From contig CP048718.1 of the NCBI GenBank assembly GCA_022641835.1, positions 434,001-498,000 on the forward strand: a stretch of 64,000 nt of DNA. Reading direction: 5' to 3'. The translations under genes and the position numbers were made by a program. The DNA is from Petasospora fabianii (taxonomy: Eukaryota; Ascomycota; Saccharomycetes; Phaffomycetales; Wickerhamomycetaceae). This document shows positions 57,827 to 64,000 of this stretch, piece by piece (the first letter of the stretch is position 1; each line of letters starts with the position of its first letter). A model generated the notes under the pieces. The model did not search any database. It was given only the letters and a program-made list of their open reading frames with translations, and was not told where the DNA came from.

Positions 57827-58891
57827 GGTGTTTCGTTCATCATCGTCGTCATCGGTATCATGCAAGTCATCAACATCGTCATGTTGACGCTTAGAGCTCG
57901 TTTGTTTCTTTCTGAGTCTGATACGTGCACCTTTCTTATAAAGGAAACTTGTTAAAGGTGAAGATGGGGTTGAACCTGGGAATTTTTTCGGTGTATATAT
58001 CTGAATCTCATCCGAATAAATCTCACTTCTCCAAAAGACATCACCTTTATAAACTTCAAACAGGTCAAACTTCAACTTGAACAAACCAACTTTTCTAACA
58101 GAGAGATCTGGTAAGACAAAGACAATACCATGATTTGATGCCTTACTCTTCTCCTGTGGTAAGAGATGATTTGATTGTTGGTTTGAAGAACTAGTCATTT
58201 TCAACGAAAGTGGCATACCAGATGCCACGTTAGTACCAATGAGTAAATCTTCAACTGCCTTAAGATTATGAGAGTGTGGTAGTAACTTATCACTATTTTC
58301 CTTTGCACTTCGAAGTCTTGCCGTTACGAAGAAAGTTGAATAATGAGCCCATGCAGGGATCCGACATTCTCTCATCTTTTGAATCACTTCAAGCTCTTGA
58401 ATACGTTCTGTACATCTAGCATGTGTTGACTTTATATCGTTAATCAGTTCATCTGTAAGTTGGGACTCGTGCTTCGGTTGGAACCCATCGACACGAAGTT
58501 GAAGAACAGGCGGTGGATGAATCGGTCTATGTTCACTGAAAGGTGGGAAAGCCCTACCGTTGGCCCTAGTGGACACTTTAGCATTCTTGGGTTGTTGAAT
58601 GATCGAGAGGGAGAAAGATGGATTCTTGGGTCTCTTGATGTATCGTTTCTTGTGTTTAGCGATGGCTGGGACTGTACGTGGGACGATATGGTAGATATCG
58701 AGTGGTTGTGTTGTTGCTGTTGATGCTGACGCTAATGCTGATGCTGATGCACATGTTGATGCACATGTTGATGTTGACGTTGATGTTGTTGGAGCATTGG
58801 CTGTGGCCTTAACTGTCGTCGTTGGCACTTGTTCACCGGCCAGTAAAAAGTTGATACTGGACTTATTCGGTGTCGCAGAAGAAGATCCCAT
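57269..58891 (-). CDS. Velvet-domain regulatory protein
   Basis: A 540-residue protein with a velvet domain at about 91-330, the Rel/NF-kB-like DNA-binding fold of VosA, VelB, VeA and VelC. Diagnostic parts: HRPIHPPPVLQLRV (121-134), the core FVLPDLSVRKVGLFKLKFDLFEV (258-280), then KKFPGSTPSSPLTSFLYKKGARIRLRK (302-328). The N-terminal 65 residues are Ala/Ser/Thr-rich. After the domain come an acidic patch (DDVDDLHDTDDDDDE), an Asn15 run and His/Gln/Pro/Tyr-rich sequence, all low complexity. Velvet factors control sporulation and secondary metabolism in filamentous fungi, normally as dimers. Its long upstream region (about 2 kb) suits a regulated gene. Which velvet subfamily it belongs to cannot be told from sequence alone. 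Confidence 0.88.
57781..57826 (+). repeat. TGT/CAA microsatellite coding for Asn run
   Basis: About 15 tandem TGT triplets in the plus strand, encoding the 15-Asn run of the velvet protein. Such tracts vary in length between strains. Confidence 0.9.
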
Positions 58892-60900
58892 GGGGGTGGC
58901 CTGTTTGTAACTTTTCCTAATTATAATTGTAAATGGTAACGTAACACACTGACCTCAAATACGTATTTATCATATGAGCCCGCTCGTTTAGGATATATAT
59001 ATATATTTATATATACTGCAACTGTGCTGGTCAACGCGAGCACAAGCATGCGCGACGGCACAACGCGACACGCGCGGCTGCCCACCGGAAAGAGCAGCCA
59101 GTGGACATATTTGCCCCTCTCTTCAAAATCTCTACTTTTTTTTTTTTTTGCTATTTCTCTCTATATCTATCTCTGTTACCGGTCCTAACGTTATGTAACT
59201 ATGTGCAATGACAAGCACATTTCTCAGCTTTAAAATGTGGTCTTCTGCAATGAGACGCGAGCCGGTAAGTACCAGGCGCGGTAGAGGGTCAACGACTAAA
59301 GAGAAGGATCAAAGTTGAGTAGGTCAGGTTGACAAAGTAGACTATCCCACTAAGGTTCAGACAACAAAGTTTGTGATTAAAATGGCTTCCTTCGTCAGTG
59401 TGGCTCGATCGGATGCCCTTATAGTTCTTATGATCATATGGTTTTTGTAGGTCCGTTGACACCTGCCAGCAAAGCACTATCCAGTACTATAACCCGTCAG
59501 ACCTAGACACGAGCATCAGTGCTCTGCGACCTAGGAGATGGAGCACACATCCAGGGCCTGGCCGACATCCTCTCCCAAGGGAACCCGGTTCTTCGTATCA
59601 AGCACAAATCTGTGCCCCCAGTGTTCTATACCATTCTATGCTCCCCACCCCACAAATACCCCATGATGCCACCATATTGATCTCATGGTAGTAACATCAG
59701 ACCACGGCAAGTAACGCAATAACACAATAGTAATAGTACTAAACTCGGTAATGGTATCAACCGGTCGGGATGGTGTCGTCCCAGCTTTACTAGATTAACG
59801 CATTCAAGACTAAACCGCATTCTCTATGTGCATTTTGCCCAGGTTGATGACGTCGGCAATGCTTGGGAGTCACTCTTCTCGAAGCTTCCGAGTTTTCCAT
59901 CAAGCTTCTGAAGAGGGGCAACGATCCAAAGGGGGGACAAATTGAGATCCGGAATTGTGGCTATTTATCTAGTCAACATCTGGTTGCACGGCGTTGATGA
60001 CGGAACGGTATAGCAGTGATGATAGAAACTATACTGTGGTCCAACACTTATACCTACATTTTTGTAGCATCTCATTTGAACTGTGTAGTGCATCCAGCTG
60101 TAGATATGATACAGATAAGACTCTGTAGTGTTACGAACGATGCCCTTCGTGTTCCATTTGAAGAGTGTGTGCCGTACGTACACCGTTGGTTCAACGATAA
60201 TGTATAATTGGTTGGCGGGTGGTGCTGGATTTTTTTTTCTTTTTTTCCCTTATTCTGCATCCTTAGTTTCCCCTAGCTTATCATTAGGCTCGGTTCAGTG
60301 GTTCAATTTTTCAAAGTATTGATCTGCTCGTGTGCATGAGGGTCCATGTGCCGTCTTCCTTAAGCATCACTACATGACATGTTGAGATACTCTGTGCTTA
60401 ACCCGGAAACGATCCTATGGTCAACCTCTTTGTAATTGACATCATTACACAGTAATCATAATCATGATCTGTTTATATATGGCTTGGACCCTTGGACCCT
60501 TGTAGATATATACACATGTCACTTGATCAATTGAAGACCCTGGTCAAGTCTTAGTAAAGGGTCTCCACTCGTCCATTACATGAGCATGTACCAAAAAGTT
60601 GGCTCCTCAACGACAATCTGTCAAAACTACAATTTACAATACATAAATATACAGTTGCTCAAATAAAACCATCTTGGAATCCAGATCATGTGACTACGGT
60701 ACTTAGTTACTTCGCAAGAGAGACTCCGTTTAGAGCAACCCACAAGTACTAATTCCATCTCATCTGGTTCGCGCACACACACCCAATAGTACCAAGACTT
60801 TTTGTTTGCTCCTAATTGTCTTGAACTCCTTGCCACTTACTGATAACCATTATCTTCAAGTGACAACTAGTGACAACTAGTGACAACCAAAAAAGACATC
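58892..60900. other. Long intergenic region between velvet and RCR-type genes
   Basis: About 2 kb with no supported gene; it contains both promoters. A TA microsatellite (about 58993-59017) and a T15-type run (about 59135-59149) lie near the velvet gene. Three copies of TGACAACTAG (60861-60887) directly precede the RCR-type ATG. Small frames here are not conserved in appearance. Confidence 0.5.
60861..60887 (+). repeat. Triplicated 10-bp repeat before RCR-type gene
   Basis: TGACAACTAG occurs twice in full and a third time as TGACAAC, in tandem, 14 bp before the ATG at 60901. Role unknown; it may be simple slippage in the leader. Confidence 0.8.
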
Positions 60901-61353
60901 ATGCCCTCTCTCAATATTGCTGAAGAACTTGAAAAGAGAAGATACTACTGTAACGCCTATGGCCAGTGTTATAACCGTTCTTCAAGAAGTTATTGGTGGT
61001 TATTCTTCCTCTTCTTCATCCCAGTACTCTTTGTCTTGTTTTGTATGTGTTGTAGAAGAAGAAATCTTAACAGAAGAAATCAAGGAATGCCACCAGTTCC
61101 ATACACTGGATGGACTACATACAATCTTGGAAATCAACAACAACAACAGGGACAGTATCAACAACCATATTATGAGCAAAAGCCAGAAGAAGGATATGGA
61201 TACGCTCCACCTCCTTCTTATGATAACAATGGTCGTACCACTAGTGGAACAGAGTATCAGAGACCAGATGGTCCTCCTCCTGGTTCAAACAATGCTGGTA
61301 ATACCTATTATAACTCCCCACAGGCCCCACAGAATGCTTACACAAGATCTTGA
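60901..61353 (+). CDS. RCR-family membrane protein
   Basis: A 150-residue single-pass membrane protein resembling S. cerevisiae Rcr1/Rcr2 (Congo red resistance, chitin and membrane-protein sorting). Residues 1-32 are luminal, with two Cys (YYCNAYGQCYN). One membrane segment is at about 33-49 (WWLFFLFFIPVLFVLFC), followed by CMCCRRRN, a likely palmitoylation and stop-transfer patch. The cytosolic tail is Gln/Tyr/Pro-rich and holds a PPSY motif (APPPSYD), a PY site for the ubiquitin ligase Rsp5. The open frame runs 7 codons further up from a GTG; I use the ATG. The match is from layout and motifs; overall identity to Rcr1 looks low. Confidence 0.7.
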   Translation: MPSLNIAEELEKRRYYCNAYGQCYNRSSRSYWWLFFLFFIPVLFVLFCMCCRRRNLNRRNQGMPPVPYTGWTTYNLGNQQQQQGQYQQPYYEQKPEEGYGYAPPPSYDNNGRTTSGTEYQRPDGPPPGSNNAGNTYYNSPQAPQNAYTRS

Positions 61354-61489
61354 TTCTCCTTGGTGCAAGAGTCAATACTTACCCTCAATTCTTTCATCAT
61401 ACAGTGTTGCTACCATTAGGCAACTGATGTACAATATTCATTCAGGTATCTTTTTTTTTTTTTCTTCTTCCTATAATTGTAGATTATGA

Positions 61490-63490
61490 CTAGATAAAAA
61501 TGACATCACCAGTGATGACCCGTCCTGATCTCGTTACACAATCAACTCTGACCCTATCACCCCTCTGTGATACATAACATGGTGTTGTCATTGGTCTCTG
61601 AAACTTTGCATTTTCATACACCAACCACATCAACACGTCATCATCATCATCCCATTGCACAAACACACCTTGATCACAAAGTGTCTTCTTCACCTCTTTG
61701 ACACTTTCGACACTTTGTTGAACATCTTCAGTCTCGATGAGCAAATCACCAATCAATACACTAATACCCTCCTTGGAATAATCATCATCACTCCCTTCCC
61801 TGGCTTCATCAGATCCCACCATAACCCATGAAGAATCACCATCCCCACGTCTCATCATCTCATCAATCTCAGACGTCCATCTAATTGCAACACCACTAAT
61901 TACAAGATATTCCCTCTCCCTCATCTTTGGTAACCCAATTGTCGTTTCTAATCTCTTCCAATGATTCGAACCACCACTTTTCAATGGAACACATAACGTT
62001 CCATCCCTCACGTGTGTAACTGATCTATACCGACGCTCAACGTAGTATTGGATCACCAATTGGAAGAACTCATCTTCCTTCTCATTAACATCATGCTTCG
62101 TTATGTGTCTGAAGCTCACTCCAAGTCTCAATGATGAAGATTCAACATCCTTTTGGAATTGAAATATCTGTGTGATTGAGTCCTTTGAGTCGATACCTGG
62201 AATACGTTTAATCTTCAATGAAGTGCCTCCAATGAATGCATCGCTTGTGATCAACTCCAATGATTCATCGTTCAGATTGGTGGGCAATGACATTTGTAAT
62301 GACCCATTTACCCATTTCTTATTAAAAACGGTCTTTCCTTTGGCTTTAAACAACTGGCCCTCCCCTCGAGAGAAATTAGTATAGAAAGACATTCCACCAT
62401 TCTTGCGTTGAGTAAATGGAGCATTGTAATGTGCAATGTATGTGCCAACGCTACCACCTGGATAAGCATCATTAATCTCTCCAATCCAAAATTTACGATC
62501 TCTCTCTAAGAATTCATCAATAGGATCAAAATTCTCATATGTCCATGCTGGTGCAAATAGGGCAACATTAGATGAGTAAACACGAAGGAAATTTATGGCA
62601 AGTCCCGTATCATAACCACCTTTACCAACTTTGGAACCACGACCCCAAACATCAATACCAACAAACAACTTCTTCTTCACTCCAAGCAAACCAATGTTTA
62701 AAATGTTATTCCTCAAAGTTGATTCATCCCACCAATAATTGGTAAAGAAGATATCAGAGGATTCAAAATGATCATAATTTAACTCATTAACCCCATTTTG
62801 ATAAAACACCCGATTCTTCACTGCCATGAAGGCATCATACCAAATGACAATGCCTCGATCAATTCTTTTCTTAATCTCACTCTTTAACACTTCACAGAAA
62901 AGAACAATCTTCTTAGCATCTTCACTTCTTCTAAAGCTCGTCTCCACATTGATTAACCATCCATCAAATCCATACCTCACCGCCAACTCAACAAGCTTAT
63001 CAACATAAACAAACCCTTGATCACCATCCTCATCTCGACGCATCACAAGTCTCTCCAAATCATCATCGGCCCCATTCCCTTCGAAAATCACCGTACCAAG
63101 ACATGGAATCCCTTGACGATGTAATGAATTGATCCATGATACAGGTGGCATACTGATTCTATAATGTGCAAAATAGATAAAAGTATCAATCAAACTAGGG
63201 AATTGGAGGAAATAGTGTGATCCTGAACCATGTGGGAAGTATCCCAGTGGACACCTATCCTCTCCATCCTGGTATCCACCTTTGAAATCATGGCATACGA
63301 GCACACGGAGTGGTGTCTTAGGTTGATCATTGGTGATGCTTCGTTGTCTTGAAGGGAGTAGTGGCTCATGTGGGTGAAGGAACGCTTCTATGTGGGGTTG
63401 TGGGGTAGTAGAGAGATGTTTATCGAGTTCTGCAAGGCTGGAGAAGTGAATGCTAGTAATTGACTCAGGGGAGAAGGTTGTGCTGGACAT
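61490..63490 (-). CDS. GH85 endo-beta-N-acetylglucosaminidase
   Basis: Cytosolic ENGase of glycoside hydrolase family 85, which cuts the chitobiose core of N-glycans, here probably free glycans or misfolded glycoproteins. It has 666 residues, no signal peptide, and no membrane segment. The TIM barrel shows VCHDFKGGYQDGEDR (about 65-79), GTVIFEG (132-138) and YGFDGWLINVETSF (173-186), with the catalytic pair Asn181 and Glu183 in the N-x-E spacing known from Endo-M. FFTNYWW and FVGIDVWGRGS follow. A C-terminal beta-rich part completes the protein. S. cerevisiae lacks GH85, while some methylotrophic yeasts (Ogataea) have one. Confidence 0.92.
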   Translation of the reverse strand: MSSTTFSPESITSIHFSSLAELDKHLSTTPQPHIEAFLHPHEPLLPSRQRSITNDQPKTPLRVLVCHDFKGGYQDGEDRCPLGYFPHGSGSHYFLQFPSLIDTFIYFAHYRISMPPVSWINSLHRQGIPCLGTVIFEGNGADDDLERLVMRRDEDGDQGFVYVDKLVELAVRYGFDGWLINVETSFRRSEDAKKIVLFCEVLKSEIKKRIDRGIVIWYDAFMAVKNRVFYQNGVNELNYDHFESSDIFFTNYWWDESTLRNNILNIGLLGVKKKLFVGIDVWGRGSKVGKGGYDTGLAINFLRVYSSNVALFAPAWTYENFDPIDEFLERDRKFWIGEINDAYPGGSVGTYIAHYNAPFTQRKNGGMSFYTNFSRGEGQLFKAKGKTVFNKKWVNGSLQMSLPTNLNDESLELITSDAFIGGTSLKIKRIPGIDSKDSITQIFQFQKDVESSSLRLGVSFRHITKHDVNEKEDEFFQLVIQYYVERRYRSVTHVRDGTLCVPLKSGGSNHWKRLETTIGLPKMREREYLVISGVAIRWTSEIDEMMRRGDGDSSWVMVGSDEAREGSDDDYSKEGISVLIGDLLIETEDVQQSVESVKEVKKTLCDQGVFVQWDDDDDVLMWLVYENAKFQRPMTTPCYVSQRGDRVRVDCVTRSGRVITGDVIFI

Positions 63491-63908
63491 GAATGTTCTT
63501 GTTCTTGTTGTTCTGTTGGTTGTAATACTATAGGGAGCTGAGGATAAAAGTGAGCTTGGGCGACCGGATATGAGCGGAGCAGAGAAGAATCGGGCAGGAT
63601 GAATGTCGTAAAGATCGTCTAAAATTTTGTTAAACCTTGGAAAAGAAGAAGACTCCTGTTTGATTTTATGACCATAACTCTGCTTGATTTATGACCAGCC
63701 ATCAATTGCGGAACTCGTGGGGAAATAACGTCATGGGTGGGAAAAACGTGCGCGAACCATAAATCTTAGTCATCAATCAACTTGACAGGTTTATCTCTCT
63801 TTATTGACTCTTTATCTAAATCTCTAGATCAAAAAAGAAAAACAATGCATGTGATTATGTCTACTATATCTAAAAGGTCATATTAAATGAATGCAACTCC
63901 CCTCACCT
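63491..63908. other. Intergenic, upstream of the GH85 gene
   Basis: This 418-bp region includes the GH85 promoter and probably the 3' flank of the gene at the right edge. It is AT-rich past 63770. No strong element was recognised. Confidence 0.45.
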
Positions 63909-64000
63909 TTAAAACTCACCAAGCTTAGGACTCCATAGACATCTCCAAGCCAAAACTAACAACACAGCACTCCCGATATACCCCAATGTGGTAACGATAA
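63909..64000 (-). CDS. Possible C-terminus of a membrane protein, cut by window edge
   Basis: On the minus strand an open frame enters from the right edge and ends with TAA at 63909-63911 after 29 visible codons: a hydrophobic stretch (LGYIGSAVLLVLAWRCLW) then SPKLGEF. This looks like a final membrane helix with a short polar tail. Only the tail is visible, so it may be chance. Confidence 0.35.
   Translation of the reverse strand, partial: IVTTLGYIGSAVLLVLAWRCLWSPKLGEF

Noticed and set aside
58892-60900. Solo LTR or transposon remnant in the long intergenic region
   Set aside because: No terminal repeats, target duplications or coding remnants were seen; only simple repeats.

Overview
This is nuclear DNA of a budding yeast (Saccharomycotina). 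Gene density is high and intergenic spaces are short. Nearly all proteins have clear Saccharomyces cerevisiae counterparts, introns are few and have CTAAC branch points, and gene order matches several S. cerevisiae blocks. It does not look like a post-genome-duplication species: the left end carries RPS16, RPL13, RPP1A and SIP5 side by side, an order that S. cerevisiae now has split between two duplicated blocks. CTG codons at conserved sites of Vps26 and Sdh4 fit leucine, so I read the window with the standard code. I cannot name the species.

Layout. 0-5 kb: ribosomal protein genes (RPS16 cut by the left edge, RPL13, RPP1A) and SIP5. 5-20 kb: an intron-bearing tRNA-Arg(ACG), SGT2, VRL1, TSR3, a probable BUD8/BUD9-type membrane protein, HAC1 and DNA ligase IV. 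20-33 kb: SEN1 and coronin CRN1 (divergent), an unrecognised coiled-coil protein and retromer VPS26/PEP8. 34-48 kb: an NCS1 nucleobase/nucleoside-type permease, SDH4, a COP9 signalosome CSN7/Csn9 subunit, an NVJ3-like PXA protein, HSM3, CHM7, PUF6 and CDC15. 48-57 kb: a CDC50/LEM3 flippase subunit, SUP45 (eRF1), a PUS5-like pseudouridine synthase and SCC2. 57-64 kb: a velvet-domain regulator, an RCR-type membrane protein, a GH85 endo-beta-N-acetylglucosaminidase and possibly the tail of one more membrane protein.

Gene starts were corrected where an open frame began at a non-ATG codon, and six spliceosomal introns were placed (RPS16, RPL13, CRN1 twice, CSN9, SCC2). All six use GTACGT, GTAAGT or GTGAGT donors and have a branch point only 9-14 nt from the acceptor.

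The main points of interest are: (1) HAC1 keeps an Ire1-type non-spliceosomal intron of 272 nt, with a 7-bp-stem, 7-nt-loop hairpin at its 5' cut, and the joined reading frame recreates the S. cerevisiae-like Hac1 tail; (2) a clear velvet domain, a family normally described from filamentous fungi; (3) a GH85 glycosidase with its Asn/Glu catalytic pair, which S. cerevisiae lacks; (4) conserved SDH4-CSN9-NVJ3 order that supports the COP9 call; (5) an intact VRL1. I found no transposons, retroelements, CRISPR arrays or rRNA.
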